Shown one piece after another: positions 1-13,185 of a DNA stretch of 64,000 bases; position 1 is the stretch's first letter, and every line of letters begins with the position of its first letter. Both the position numbers and the translations under genes were made by a program. Location: assembly GCA_963969395.1 (NCBI GenBank), contig OZ017795.1, positions 20,565,063-20,629,062 on the forward strand, given 5' to 3'. This DNA is from Pseudoscleropodium purum. Taxonomy: Eukaryota; Streptophyta; Bryopsida; Hypnales; Brachytheciaceae. Below the pieces are notes generated by a model. The model was not told where the DNA came from. It saw nothing but the letters and a program-made list of their open reading frames with translations, and did not search any database.

Positions 1-2046
1 GGGTTTGGACAAAACCTAGATGTATTATAATATAACCACTTCTCCAATTTTTTTTGAGATTTGCCTTAGAGAAAGATGTCAAAAATAATTAGAAATAATC
101 CATACATTCAAATATGAATTTTTTTTATAAAGCTTTGTAAAATCAATTAAAAATCACATTCTTTTGGAAATCACCAAAAATACAATTCATATTTTAAAAA
201 CTTAAGTTTTTATATTTCAAAACTTTGAAGTGATCAAAATGGCATAATATATGCAAAAAATTTGGTATGATACATGTGTTTAGGGTGCCACATTTATATT
301 TACTAATATATTGATATATACTATTTAAAGTAAAATAAAAAATTTAGACCTTGGTTTATTTTTAGCCATTACAATCTTGCAAATGTTTGATACTCTTCAT
401 TTTAAAATTTCAAGATGATGTTCTTCAATAATTTAGCTAAAAGATCTAGATTGTATATTTGGATTGAATAATATATATATTTCCTTTGACTTTAATTTAT
501 CTACCTTTGACCAAATTCCACTTGGCAAACAATGACCATCTTCAAAAGCTTAATGTGGATGCTATGTAAAGCTTCTTGTGCAAGATTTTAAGATAATTCA
601 TGTAGGAATGGGAAGAAAAACAAAAAATTACCTTGAGGTCATTACGTAGTCTATCAAAGAAATATTTTCAAATAGAAAAATCTTTTGTCTTGTACATATG
701 CTCAAATTATTCTTCATTGTTATGAACATAGGAATTATAGAATTTAATTTCTTAGGATGTAATTTTTTGACTTCTAGAGGCCCCTCAAAAGTTGAAAACA
801 ATGGATAATTTTTTATTTTTTATGAATAATTTTGCATGTTCTACTACATGATTGTTCATTTAGTCTTTGTCAATCAATCTTTCTACAAATATTTTAAGAG
901 ATGTATATAAAAATAATACAAAATTCTGTAAAATAATTATTAATGATTATATACCATACTCAAACATATATTTGGAAATTGATAGAAAAGAAACAAACAA
1001 ACATCTAGGAATATATAACAATCTTTAGAGAAATATAAAAAAGAAAATGATTGGCAAGTGAAAATAAAATATATTAGAAGCATGTTCATTTTATACTACT
1101 GATCCAATAGCCTAATTCACAAAATAATAATGGAAATGTTTTTATTTTTATTTTAGTAAATTTCATAATAAAACAGAACAAAATAATAAAAATAAAAGTA
1201 AAAATATAAAAATAAAAATATAGTAGTCAATACGAATTTTTTTTTGCTTTTACTTAACATTGTTGGAAATAGGTGATATATCTTAATGAAGCTTTTGAGA
1301 TTATGGCTATTGGAGCCAAACCTTGATAGAACTACATATTGGCTCCTAAGTTGTTTGTACAAGAGACTAACATGGCGACCTTAGTGTATTGGATGTTGAA
1401 GTAAAGACTAGGGTGGGCAAAAAGTTGTAATCTAATGGGTAAGTTTTGGCAATCTTGTTTGGAATATGTGGCCACATTAAGAGAAATATAGGCAATTAAA
1501 GACAAGAGCTTATCCAATTCAATGATGACGTGAGCTTCTGGCAGGAGGTCACATGGCTATATACAATTTGTAGAATAGTGAAATTAGGCAGAAAAATAAA
1601 ATTTCTACCCCTTTTAAATCATATAGTCAAATCGAAATACATTGAGAGTGGGTGAATTTTGATGATTTTTCGCCACTAGAAAGACGCTAGTTTGGTTTGC
1701 TGTGACGGTTTTCCATGGGTAGTTGTGCCTCGGTTCCAACATAACGTGGAGATTCATTGTTGGGGAGAGAGATGTGTCAATAAACAATTGTAATAAAAGA
1801 AGGAATACCGGTAACTAACTTAACATAACAGGGTGTTGAATGCGGTGCACTTATTTGCTGCAAATCTCACTCCCACGAGGTGAAGGTTGGTGGCAATCGG
1901 GGACCCTGTTCACTCTATTCGCTGCAAATCTAAGTTCCACGAGGTCAAGGTCGGGCAATCTAACTTAACATAGGACCCTGCTCATGAAATGGGAAAGTGA
2001 GGGATTTGCAAACATGAAGAGTTATGCAGGAGCTTTGAGCGCCGTG
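1..2046. other. AT-rich intergenic DNA without a recognisable gene
   Basis: This stretch is strongly AT-rich. Its open frames are short and of low complexity, with no domain I recognise. From about 1640 the composition becomes more balanced, but no splice-consistent reading frame emerges. An internal duplication at 1855-1985 is listed separately. Confidence 0.6.
1855..1985 (+). repeat. Imperfect direct repeat, two copies of about 65 bp
   Basis: The phrase GCTGCAAATCT followed by CCACGAGGT.AAGGT and a GGCAAT tract occurs at about 1857 and again at about 1922. Each copy is followed by GGACCCTG and then CTCA or TTCA. The two copies are diverged and have no obvious coding content. They may be part of an old transposon end. 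Confidence 0.5.
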
Positions 2047-2613
2047 GGGCAAAGAGGATTGACCCCGTCATTGCCCCATCCAAAGGTAAAGGCAAAAAAA
2101 TAGCCCCTATTTTGTGTCCAATTTTATTTGTATTTCTTTGCCTTCCCTACCCTTGTTAGGCGCCTTTGATTGCAAATATGAATTCGGAATTTCCAAATTT
2201 TATCATGTGTTGCGAGTAAGGAAATCCCAGAGTGTTTTCTCCAAGGGTGATACACGGGGCAATGACGGGGCGCCGGGTCGATTCACCCTGCCCGAGAGAA
2301 GGGCGTCTCCGTCCACAGTAGAGCAGAGTCAGAGGAGTAAGAAAGCGAAAGGCGCAAGAAAGAGCTGATTCAAGCAATGGAGGAATGACCCCTCTGTTGC
2401 CCCGTGTTTTACCCTTTTAGAGAACCCTGGAATTTTTTATTTGCCACATATGATAAAATTTGCAAATTCTGAATTCGTATACGCAATCAGAGACCCCCAA
2501 TTAGCTGTTGGACGTGATGAAGTACAAAATTTGAGCGGCACCAAATGGGGGGCAATTTTGACATTTTCCCTCTGGCGGGGCAATAGAGGGGTCAATCCTC
2601 CCTGGCCGGGTGG
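2047..2613. mobile_element. Long-inverted-arm (foldback-like) element
   Basis: The two ends are inverted copies of each other over roughly 225 bp. The left arm (about 2047-2270) opens with GGGGCAAAGAGGATTGACCCC. The right arm (about 2385-2613) ends with GGGGCAATAGAGGGGTCAATCCTCC. Inside the arms, TGCAAATATGAATTCGGAA at about 2170 pairs with TTCTGAATTCGTATACGCA near 2470. Between them lies a GC-rich loop of about 110 bp (about 2271-2384) unlike the surrounding DNA. No transposase is present, so it looks non-autonomous. I could not find a convincing target-site duplication, so the superfamily is open. Short open frames here are by-products of the arms. Confidence 0.65.
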
Positions 2614-2800
2614 GGAGCTGGTTCGGCTGTCGGTGAGGGACTCATGAGGACGCGGAGCCTTATTAATCTGTCGGGTTTGGATTTTGGAAGGCCGGTTGCT
2701 GGCCAGTCCGCAGCAACTTCGCAAGCTGCAAGCGCTCCTCACTGGCCGGTCGGGTGCTGCGGCTGATGGTCAAGACACTACAGTACTGTCTAGTACTGCA
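2614..2800. other. GC-rich orphan tract
   Basis: About 190 bp of GC-rich DNA lie between the inverted-arm element and the first tandem segment. I see no counterpart in the other segments and no extended reading frame with a recognisable domain. It may be captured sequence or part of the neighbouring element. Confidence 0.3.
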
Positions 2801-2929
2801 CTGATGAAAGACCACTTACTGGCCATACATATCCGGTTGCTACGGCGGAACAAGACACAATGTTTACTCAGAATGGCGGAAATCATAATGCGGGAGGGTT
2901 CTACGAAGGCCATTCCCTTCTAGCGCATG

Positions 2930-2937
2930 TATAGAAG
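2930..2937 (+). promoter_or_regulatory. Degenerate TATA box of small-gene copy 1
   Basis: TATAGAAG followed by GACTGG occupies the same place as TATATAAG in copy 2 and TTTATAAG in copy 3. It has one internal change from the functional-looking middle copy. This fits weakened transcription of a pseudogene, which is an inference. Confidence 0.45.
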
Positions 2938-3311
2938 GACTGGCATGGACTCCATGGTTACCGTTGCTTTCATTTCAATTCCAAGTAGATTACTTCCTTC
3001 TGATCTTTCTAGCTAGTTTCATTGACACGGACCTTCACTAGCTGCTAGTGCTTACATCAACAAATAGAAGAGAAAGCGATCGAGGAAGGTGATGTGTGTA
3101 AGTAGCTCAGGCAGTATCATGTTACCAAAGCGATGAAATGCTTGTACTGTATTGGAACTGATTGAATTCACCTCTCAATTCCAGGAAGGAAGGAAGGTAT
3201 CTCATGCGTGAGATTGTTCTAATTAATGCCACTCCCTCTCATTTGCGTGTTGATGGATTGTGTGCAGGTGCTGTGTCACCTTCAGTCTTTGTCGCGTTTG
3301 TGTTTGATAAG

Positions 3312-4197
3312 ATGGGATCAACCTCGTGGCATGATAACATCCTGCAAGCGCTCCTCATTGGACTTGTAGTGCACATCGTAGCCTATGTTCTCTGCGTCTT
3401 CTGGGCTATTTTCTCTGGGCTTCTTGGAAGGAGCGGATGGCACGCCCAGAAACAGGTCACATATCACGATTATTGCCCGGTCAAATTAATAGTACGTGCT
3501 CAATCTCTTAGCATGCATTTTCATAAATTGTGCAATTCTGGACGCATTTTGATGATTTCTCAAAACTCCTTCAATTGTTAAGTTGAATGATTCTGGCTTC
3601 ACAGGGGAGTCCATGGCTGAGTCGGATCTGGAGATGGGGACGGTGAATGTCGGTGAAGGCGCCACCATTCCAGGTGGGAATTAATGCAGTTCGATCTCCT
3701 CTGATTTCTCTCCCTTCCATGCTTTGTACTTCGGAGAGCTCGTTCTTGGAAAACTTTCATTTGGCTGTGAACAAAGTCCTGAACTCACTGATTGAATAGT
3801 GACAATAGAACGAACGCCTGCGTGTTGAACGTTTCATTTTACAGTCATTGAATTCTATATTCTTCCACAAGATAGAAATGGGACTGCAATTGATTAGGAC
3901 TTGAAATGCACCCGTGGACAGGTAATCCCCTGCATGGTTTGGTTGAGAACTCGGGCGTTGGGGATGATGGCAAGCTGGAGGACACTGAGGAGACGGCCGA
4001 CATGCACCAGAGCCAGCACTCCAGAAATTCCTTCACTGGATCATCTATTTAGTGACCTACACCAACTAGTGGTGCAAACGAATTTTTTTAGTATTTGATA
4101 TGAAGGATTTTTCCATGATGGAAGATTTGTTTTTTGGTTGTTTCAATGGTATTTGGGCATGTTTGCAGACCAAGGCCTAGTGCAAGAATGTCACTGA
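3312..4197 (+). pseudogene. Small membrane-protein gene, copy 1 (frameshifted)
   Basis: This copy lines up exon for exon with the intact copy at 17020-17888. Exon A (3312-3455) starts MGSTSWHDN and keeps the hydrophobic stretch. It is 144 nt against 142 in the middle copy, because of two extra bases near 3410 (GCTATTTTCTCTGGG against GCTGTTCTCTGGG). This shifts the frame before the first splice. Read through the conserved splice sites, the shifted frame stops in exon B at the TGA in GGGGACGGTGA. The splice donor after exon C is also gone: GTAAGTG in copy 2 is TTTAGTG here. The ATG and the acceptor and donor of exons A and B are kept. A truncated product ending soon after the membrane segment is possible but unproven. 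Confidence 0.6.
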
Positions 4198-5309
4198 AAA
4201 TGTGGAGGATAGCCTGTGTGCCTGTTGTGGTGGATGTTTCATACCCGCAGCAAGTCTAGGTGCTCGCTGGATAGGAGGCCTAATTTGCAAATCCTCGTTT
4301 TAACACCCCGTTTGCCGTATGCTCAATACTCTTATAGTTAACACTTTCAAATTTATAGAAAAGATGTACGTCAGCACCTCCAAATTGACGGAAATGTCCG
4401 ATTCAACAACGCACAACAACAAACATGTCAATTAGGATGCGTTGAAATGAACCGATTTGGACACCGTTTTATACTAGACAGAGCGCCAGTGTCTCCATTC
4501 TATGAACTCCTACTTCATTGCATTGAGCGACTTGGAATCCTCTTTTGTCAACATCATTGCAGCGTCACCAAAGCAGCAGTTCAGCAGGGTCGTGATGATG
4601 GAGTTTACTTGTTGCTGATTTTGCAACTACCTAGTTAGAGCTTCAATTCATATTCCCATATGATGGAGCTGCTTCAGTTCTCCAGCATCGTTTGCTCCAT
4701 TGAGATTACTCTGACCTCACATGGAGCCTGTTTCCCGTGTGTATAGATCAACGATAATGTTAATGTCAAGCTTGAATCGTGTCGCTTGCATCTGCTTTAC
4801 TTTGAAGTAGAAGGGTTTGAGAAGTCCTCCATTTGTAACTCTATCACATAATACAAACGCTACTTCACATCATGATCTGAAAATTGGGTTACAAATTCCA
4901 GAGCGAAAAAAGGATCAGGTAACTTCATTTCTATGTCTAAATCTATTTCTTAAAGGACATTCTATGTGCTCGTTTGGTCAAACTTTATTAGTTTTCTATA
5001 TTATATTACAAGATTAGAACAAGACTTCCAAAATTTTGTCCTAGTTCACATGTAGTTGTATATATCCAAAATTGAACTTCATTTTTCATAATTAAATACA
5101 TTAAAATCATAGTAATTACATGGATGAAGCACATACAAATATGTTGAAACAACAATTTTTTTCTGTTTGTTAGCAATGTGACCAATATGATCAATTGGGG
5201 CTTCATAATTTTTGTACAAGGTTTTAAATCAATTCATGAAGAGATGGAAAGGAAAGGAAAGCTAGCAAAAATGACAATCTTTTGTATATTTTTCTCAAGC
5301 CACAATATA
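4198..5309 (+). other. 3' flank of small-gene copy 1
   Basis: No gene is seen. The sequence to about 5030 matches 17889-18790 of segment 2 and parts of 29854-31680 of segment 3, so it is shared duplicated flank. From about 5130 to 5308 it matches 21500-21665 instead. Relative to segment 2, segment 1 therefore lacks the intervening ~2.6 kb. Confidence 0.6.
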
Positions 5310-6222
5310 ACCCCTAAAGGACCAAACTACATTTCTTTGGCAATGTAGCAATTTTGGGCAATTCACTACAAGCAGAATTTTTATTTTTTTCCTTTGAAAT
5401 TTTCACACATCATTTGTCCAAAGAGTAGAATTAAGGTGCAATGACTTTTATAACTTTTGAATACATGGTTTAAAAGTTATTGCATGATATGTAATTTTCA
5501 TTGATCTTCAAGCACCCAAAAATTTCTTAAAAAATCACATTTCAAGAAATAAAAATTTGAAATTGGTTTTCCAAATTTATATATATGTAGAAAACTTTGA
5601 ATCATTCCATTTTTATTAATGAGATGAAAGTTATGAGGAGTTTTAGTTTGCAGACACTTAAGAGATCTCTATTCTAAGATAAACTTTGAAGTATTTTATT
5701 TAACTCAATTTTCAATACTTTTTGAAAAAAAAATCATGGGATGTAGATTGTTTACTACAACATACAACCCTTGAATTGGCATAGCTAAATTCTTAATAAT
5801 TTAGTATTTTGAATCATTCTCTACTTCTATCTATTTACTATTTTTTTTCTATATGTTGCACTATAATTTCAAATGATTTGAATTTTTTCAAACATGTAGT
5901 AAACTGGCCTTAAAGAATGAATCCAAAAAGTAACCACCATTTTGGATATTTTTTCATACAAATGCAACCTTGTAAAGTGTAGCTACTTGTTTTTTGTAGG
6001 GCCCAAAAAATGAATTTGTCAATTCAAAATTTCAAACACTAATATCTTGCCATCTATATGGTGGAAAATTCTAAAATTTTTTCTACATTTTTTCAAACTA
6101 GTGTACTACAAGATCCTATGGTTTTATGTCTTCAAATTTTTTTCTCCAAAATTTGGTACTTTTACTAGAAATGGTAGTTTTGGAACGATTTTAGTGAAAG
6201 TATAGTCAAAATCTTTAGGGGC
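5310..6222 (+). mobile_element. ACCCCTAAAG-family element, copy A
   Basis: The left end is ACCCCTAAAGGACCAAAC and the right end is GACTATA..TTTTGAC..CTTTAGGGGC in inverted form, so the terminal inverted repeat is about 10-11 bp. TA lies on both sides (5308-5309 and 6223-6224). Segment 2 provides the empty site: CACAATTTAATTTGCC at about 21664, where this copy has CACAATATA, element, TAATTTGCC. The TA target fits the Tc1/mariner-Stowaway group, but at about 913 bp it is long for a Stowaway. There is no coding capacity. Related copies are at 11305, 25218, 34246, 38469, 40642 and 49222. Confidence 0.75.
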
Positions 6223-8500
6223 TAATTTGCCTTAAAATTCCAAATCAACATTTCTTTCTATGATATTCCTCCCTACCAAAAATTTTGAAGGATGTATCTC
6301 AAAAAAGAACCTTTGTCATTGTCATAAGATATTGATTTGGCTTTCACTATAATATGACAATATGTACAACTTTAATGCGAACTTCATATGATTTGAAATT
6401 TTAGTAATGTTTCAAAGTTATAAATTCAAAAAGTAAATGTACAAAACATTTTGGACATTTTAAATTAAAAAAGGGTTTTAAGAGCTTTTTTGAATTTCAT
6501 TTTTTCTACAATTTAAACTTTGAAAAGATTATTGTAGTCTTGTGAATTTTTTTATTTTGGACAATTTGTTGTAAATAGTGTAAACAGAGTCAATTTGGCA
6601 ATTGGTTCACACAATAGGGTAATAATATAGACAAATTGATAGATTAAAATGGATTCGTAAAGTTGCCAAGGAACTAGAATGTATGAGAGACAATATGACT
6701 TGGTCTCTAGGATTTGAAGAGTTGTCTTCAGTAGTAGAATATAGTTGGTTAAATTGTCATTTCTTTCCCCCCCTTTTTGGGCTCTTGGTGGCAATCAATT
6801 TGTTTTGTATTGGTGTATTTCTTCAATATAATTTTTAGCAATTTGCCTTGTGCAATTTTTGTTTACATCTTTGGATCCAGTAGTTGGATTATTGTGGCAA
6901 CTTGATTGAGTTTGTGAGTTGGAAAATCTGTATGTTGTTGTGTACCAGTGATTGGATGAGCCATTTGTTCAAATTGTTTGCAAATATTGGAGAATCTTTC
7001 TGTGTAATTATGCAGTAAGATTGACAACAATTTGATAATCCTTGAAGTAGGCAAGTCATTAGAATTGATAGGAGTGTGATAGAATAGACAATTTAGTATC
7101 AAATACCATTCCAATTTCACTTAGTTTGCATTATGTATGATATTAGCTACAACTTGACACCTTTTGAGTCTTCCATGAGCAAAATTCCTGGGACTTGAGA
7201 ATTTTGGAAACATGAAAAAACTATACTACAATTACTTAAATTTCCAATTATACGAAGTTCATATGAAAGTCTCATCTTGTTTGATATTGCAATTCAAGAC
7301 CAAAAGCTCTACAAATGTCATATGGCAAAAATGACAAAAAAAACTTAAGTATGAGATTCATTAAAAGGCCATGAAGGATCTCTAGGATAATTGATGTGCA
7401 CCTAATTGTAAACATGTTTCTTGAGTTTTTGGTAGTCACTACCTTGTCTTACACTTTTATTTTTAAAGCACATTGTTTGGATTAGAGATCTCACTTGCCA
7501 AGAGCTCCTATAAGTGGGTGAATTTGGCCTTTGCAACAACATGCTAAGGTGTTGCACCTACCTTACAACAACAATGAAGATATGTTTGCTTGGAAATATT
7601 GAATCGTCTTTTGCATTTGCGGTCTTGATTACAACATTGACATCAATACAATTCTCTCTTCATTTTCTAAATTATTGCCTTGATAACATTGTAGGATTAT
7701 TTTGGAGTGACTTTTAAGTTTGACTTCTAGAAGGTAAGCCTATACATGTCTACAACTGGCCTATTAAGAAACTTCTAGGTCCCTACTGCTAGTTGGAGAA
7801 ATTAATGTTCATTCATAAATTGCATTGGATTAATAAAGTCAATACTCATCAAGGTTAATTAGCAAGCTAGTGCAAAATACATCTAAGATTTATTTGCCCT
7901 TGTTTTCATATACATGGAGAACTAAAAAGATTGTATATGACATCAATTCTTGAATTGAATAAAAAAACCTTCATGGTTTGGGAGTGGTTTGGTGTGTTCA
8001 AGCATTGTCATTGAAGAAAATGGCTTCATCAACGTTTGCTAAGAAGGGCGAGGCAATGCAACAACAATAAATTCCATTTTTATTTTGCATGAAAGCCTTC
8101 AAGACTTCACACAATGTAGATACTATTGTCAAGTTTTGGACACAACTACATCAAGCTCCAGTGATGCTACACCTTCAACATCAAGATCAAACATTCCAGA
8201 TGTAATCATTTTGTCTTCTTCAAATGAAAGGAGCGCTTCTTTGAAGGCTTCAATCTCTTTTAATGCTTCCTTGGTTGGCAATAGCATTGCTGCATAGGCC
8301 AAGGGCATAGGACCAATTTGTGAAGTCATCAAGTTGTTTGATTCCACAAATGTAGTTATTGTAGTTGCAACAACTAAGGGATGAAAGTACCAAGAGGCAT
8401 GGATGAGCCAATTTTCTTGGATGAAGAAGGTATTTTAAAAAAAGAAAATGTATTGTTGTCAAATGCATCATCAACACAAGAATTGAAAGTTAGCCTCATA
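6223..8500 (+). other. Duplicated noncoding DNA upstream of the transposase relic
   Basis: No gene is supported. The region aligns over its length with 21665-23300 in segment 2, with small indels and an unmatched part around 6500-7130. Both copies share CCAAGTCAACATTTC/CCAAATCAACATTTC, the CTTTCACTATAATATGACA phrase and the block around 7560/22310. A minus-strand open frame kept in both segments (8129-8347 and 22957-23100) is discussed in the findings. Confidence 0.5.
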
Positions 8501-9345
8501 CTATGTCATTGAAATTTTTTTGTTGATGAAGCAAATTTATTAGAAAAAAGTAGTCAAGGTCATGTTCAAAGAAAGAATCTTGGCAAGGGGTTTCTATTAT
8601 GACAAGTCCAACATACATTACAAGAATGAGAAGATCTATGCCGCCGTCAACTGTACCATTAGACCATATAAAAACAACTCTAAAATTTGGGGCTCAATCT
8701 CTTAAGGAAGAAGCGTGAATAATTGTTGTTGTGTTTCATTCACTTTGTTGTGGTAGACCTATGACAAATTACCCTTCTCACCATGGTTTTTGTTTTGTTT
8801 TGGAGGGTGTTGTTAGTAGTATCTATGAAATATTGATGCATAAAGTCAACATGTCTTTAGCTAAAAGCATTCACCTTAGTATTCTAGAAGAGATTAGAGA
8901 ATCCTTGCATTCTAGCTTGTTGTGAAAAATTTTGCCTCATCTTTTAAGCTATTGAAGTTGGAGAAAGTGGTTAGAGGAGGATCAATCGACAACATCATAG
9001 AGGTCATTATTATTATCTTATTAAACACAAGCAACTTTACTAATGCACCTGTGTTGTCCAAGTTCATATGTTTTGGGGTTGGTGGGATGAATGTGTTCTA
9101 AAGGTGCAAAATGGTGTCATCAAGCAACTATAGACAAGCACGGCTCATCACATCATAGTATTCATTGCATTGCTCATCACACTAACTTGGTGACGAAGAC
9201 CCTCTCGGCCTTTAGGTTTATAAGCTAAATTGAAGACTTGTTGAAGGTGATTTATAAATATTTTAAGATTTTCTCAAAGAGACAATTGGAATTCAAGCCC
9301 CTATTTAAGGTCATTGAGATAAGAAGTGCAAAGATAATCAAGCAC

Positions 9346-9561
9346 CACTAGAAGAAGCATGTGTTTTTTTGGATTTTCCTATGTCTAAATTCACAGATTT
9401 TTCTAAACATCTAATGTAACAAGCCGTGTTTTTATGTCAAGAATTACATCCACTATAACATGAAGATGTTATAGTGGATGTAATTCTTGGCATAAAAACA
9501 TGGCTTGTTACATTAAATGTTTGGAAAAATCTGTCAATTTAGACACAAATTTCTTTTAGTG
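9346..9561. mobile_element. Palindromic CACTA-like MITE
   Basis: The element begins CACTAGAAGAA and ends TTCTTTTAGTG, so both ends carry the CACTA signature. It is flanked by the 3-bp duplication CAC (9343-9345 and 9562-9564), as expected of the CACTA (En/Spm) superfamily. Most of it is one hairpin: the arms at about 9383-9461 and 9466-9544 are nearly perfect inverted copies around a 4-nt loop GAAG. The corresponding place in segment 2 (about 24440, ATCAAGCATGTC) lacks it, so it inserted after or differentially from the duplication. It has no coding content. Confidence 0.8.
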
Positions 9562-9849
9562 CACGTTGTAATATAGTGGATTAATCTTCTAGATCCTTGT
9601 AAGAGGATTTTGACTTTTGAGAAAATATTTCACTTTGGTTGCAAAAATGGTATTGAATTTGAAGGCTAATGAGCCTTTGAAGAATTTGTATTGTTATTTA
9701 TAAAATTTAGAGTGTTTCCTTAGGCTAGTTAGCTCCATTGTGCCACTCATATGTGGAGGCTATTCAATGCCTTATGAAGTTTATCTAGACTTGTGATGTC
9801 TATTTTGAAGATTTTGATGTTATAATCTTAGTTTACTAGGAGGAGATCT

Positions 9850-11300
9850 AAATTATCCCTCAAATCTTGAAGTACAGTTAACCTCACACCTTGAGTGGGT
9901 TGTATACAATGCCGAATACCCATCTTAAATGCTTTGAGGTTCTAATCCAAGCTCAAGAGTCTTGTTTTCAAGAACTAAAGTTAAGATTCTTGAACCAAAA
10001 ACCTAACTTTGAAGTTAGTTTGAAAGTCTTCATAGATCCTATTTTGACTTTAGAATTTTTGAATCCTCAATCCAAACCTAACATACACAACTCCTTACTT
10101 CCTTTAGTAACCAAGTAGACTCTTTACTTTTAGAAAGTCGCTTATCACAAATAGTTGGCATTGCTATAGTTGCTACTTGAAATTCTACTCAAGATAAAGC
10201 TATGGAAGATGTAGGGGTCATTGTAAGAAATGTTGGTCCTATTTTCTATCACAATTAGAGTGACGTTATTGTCTTTCAATATAACTTTTGAATCTCAAGT
10301 CCTAAGAACTTGAAATTTATATTGGAGATGTTTAATTTGATGGTAATTAAATCATTTATTTTTTTAAATGAAAAAAAAAATCATTTTATATTTAAAATTC
10401 AATTTTGTTAATTTGTCATGCTTTGAGATTTAGGATTTTTCACTATGTTTGGAGTTCCCAATTGAATGATCTAGAGTTGAAATTTTGGTGGTCTATTTTC
10501 ACACTAAGTGGGCATATTTTTACCAAGAGGCATTTATAAATATATAATTTGTATCATCTAGGTTCATGCAAATAGGTCTCCCTTGCACAAAAACTTCTAA
10601 ACATGGAAGATGGTGTCAACATCATTTTTTTGGTGAAATTTGATCACCATCAAATCTCCTCAAATGGCCAATTTTTATTTTTTTAATTCTTGTTTTTCTA
10701 TTTATGATTAATTTTTATTTTATTTTTTCTATTTTCTATAGAAATTTGTCTATTTTTTCCCGTAGTATTGTTTCAATACTTGCAAGTAGTCTATAATATT
10801 TGCATTAATACTTTTAGCCATTGATTTTTCCAATTAACGGTTGAAGTTGTTCTACTATGTAGTACTAATAGTACTCTACAACAAAAATGTAGTTTCTGCT
10901 AAAACACTACAGAAAATGCATTGTGTTTTTTGCAATGACCCATGGATGTCTAATTCTTTTACAACTTGGCATGGGTTTTATAGCATGTATTGACATGTTG
11001 AATGAGGTTGCAATTGCCTCTCCGATTTTTTCTTTTCCTTATGAGTTCTTTTCATTGGGGAAAGAGTATTCGGAGAAGTCTTTTTTTTTTCTATGTTGCT
11101 ATTTGCTGACATGTCATTTAGTCCTCACTCTTTCTTGTCTGTGAAGCTAGTTGATGACAAAATGAATGTAGAGCAATCAAATCTTGAAGTATTTTTCATG
11201 GTCAGCTCTCCCATATTTGAGCTTCTTAGATCCATATACACACTTTTACTTTGATGCTTTCCATTCTTTTAGAGATTTGTGCAACTAAATCTCGAAATTC
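9850..11300. other. Segment-1-specific AT-rich insertion or divergence
   Basis: Segment 2 passes directly from the transposase block ending at about 24720 to sequence matching about 11240 here. Segment 1 therefore has about 1.3 kb extra. It is AT-rich and contains no frame I recognise. I did not resolve its ends or a target duplication. Confidence 0.4.
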
Positions 11301-11304
11301 ATTA

Positions 11305-11995
<691 letters not shown>

Positions 11996-13185
11996 TAAAA
12001 TAAAGTGGGTTACTAATCTCAATTCAAGGGTGAAGCATTTGTATGTTGAGTTCATTTGTGAGTTCATTAGTACCTTCCAATATCATGTACATGACATATG
12101 ATGCCTTTAATCTATGGATGCTACACGCTCCAATCACCAAAAACTTACTAGGGGTAGATTGTGCTTTTTGTCAAGAAGATTGTGAAAAGTATATCTTGCC
12201 ATTTTCATTTTTTCATTTTTTTGCAACTTTGCCTCCACCATTATTGCTTCTTCATTTGTTCATTATGTATATAGTTGCCTTATAAGGCTTTTGTGAATTT
12301 TTATTTCATTATTTAAGATTTCAATGTTGCAGGGCTAGTCTAGTATATTCTTTGTTTGTGACTATTGTCATTTTGAAGTTGATTTCTTGTAGATATGAAC
12401 ATTTACCTTGTTATAAACCAATGCTTGGAGACTTGTCTTGCCAAACTTATGTGATTGCAAGTATGCACACTAGTTATGCCTCTTTTAGAGGATCTAGACT
12501 TGTAGTTGTGTGATGGAGAGGTTCTTTACTCCATAATTTGAATTTGACTTGTGCATCTTTAAATCCAAACTCTCAAAAAATGAGATTGAATGTTTGTTTC
12601 TTATCATTATGACTAATTTCTTAGAAAAAAGTTCAATTTTAATATTTTCGTGTCAAATTTGAATAATTAATCATGGTTGGCATCATTGTTGCTATAATTT
12701 TCTTGCAACCTTGCAATTTTAGAGCTTGTTTTAGCTTAGAGTGGCCAATGCAATAATAAGAGTTGATCTTGATTGTTCTCTACTAAGTTGGTCCACAAGG
12801 ATATGGTTATTTTTTTATGTGATTGTTGGATCAATTATTGTTGGCTATTAGATTTGGGTTTTGTCTTTATGTGAAAATAATGTATTAAGTTTGGGTCACA
12901 GCTACTTGGTTATTTTTGTTTGAACGATTATCTCTTATTATGTTGAAAATTTGAATGTGATGTTGAAAACCCTTAACTTGAAGCCACATTTTTATGTAGC
13001 GTCCATTGCACCTTGCAATGCAACAAATATATGATGAGTTGGCAAGCCAATTTCTGTCCATTTACATTTACGAAGCACTATGCATATATGTAGTATATCC
13101 ACAATATTGGTGGGTAAAAAGGGCAAAAAAAATCTTTGAGGGTCATGTCAATGCCATCAAGGCAACTTGTTGCTATCCAAAGGTA

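Noticed and set aside
2114..2923. Several open frames of 68-101 codons on both strands
   Set aside because: They fall in the inverted arms and GC-rich tract next to them, overlap one another, and show no domain.
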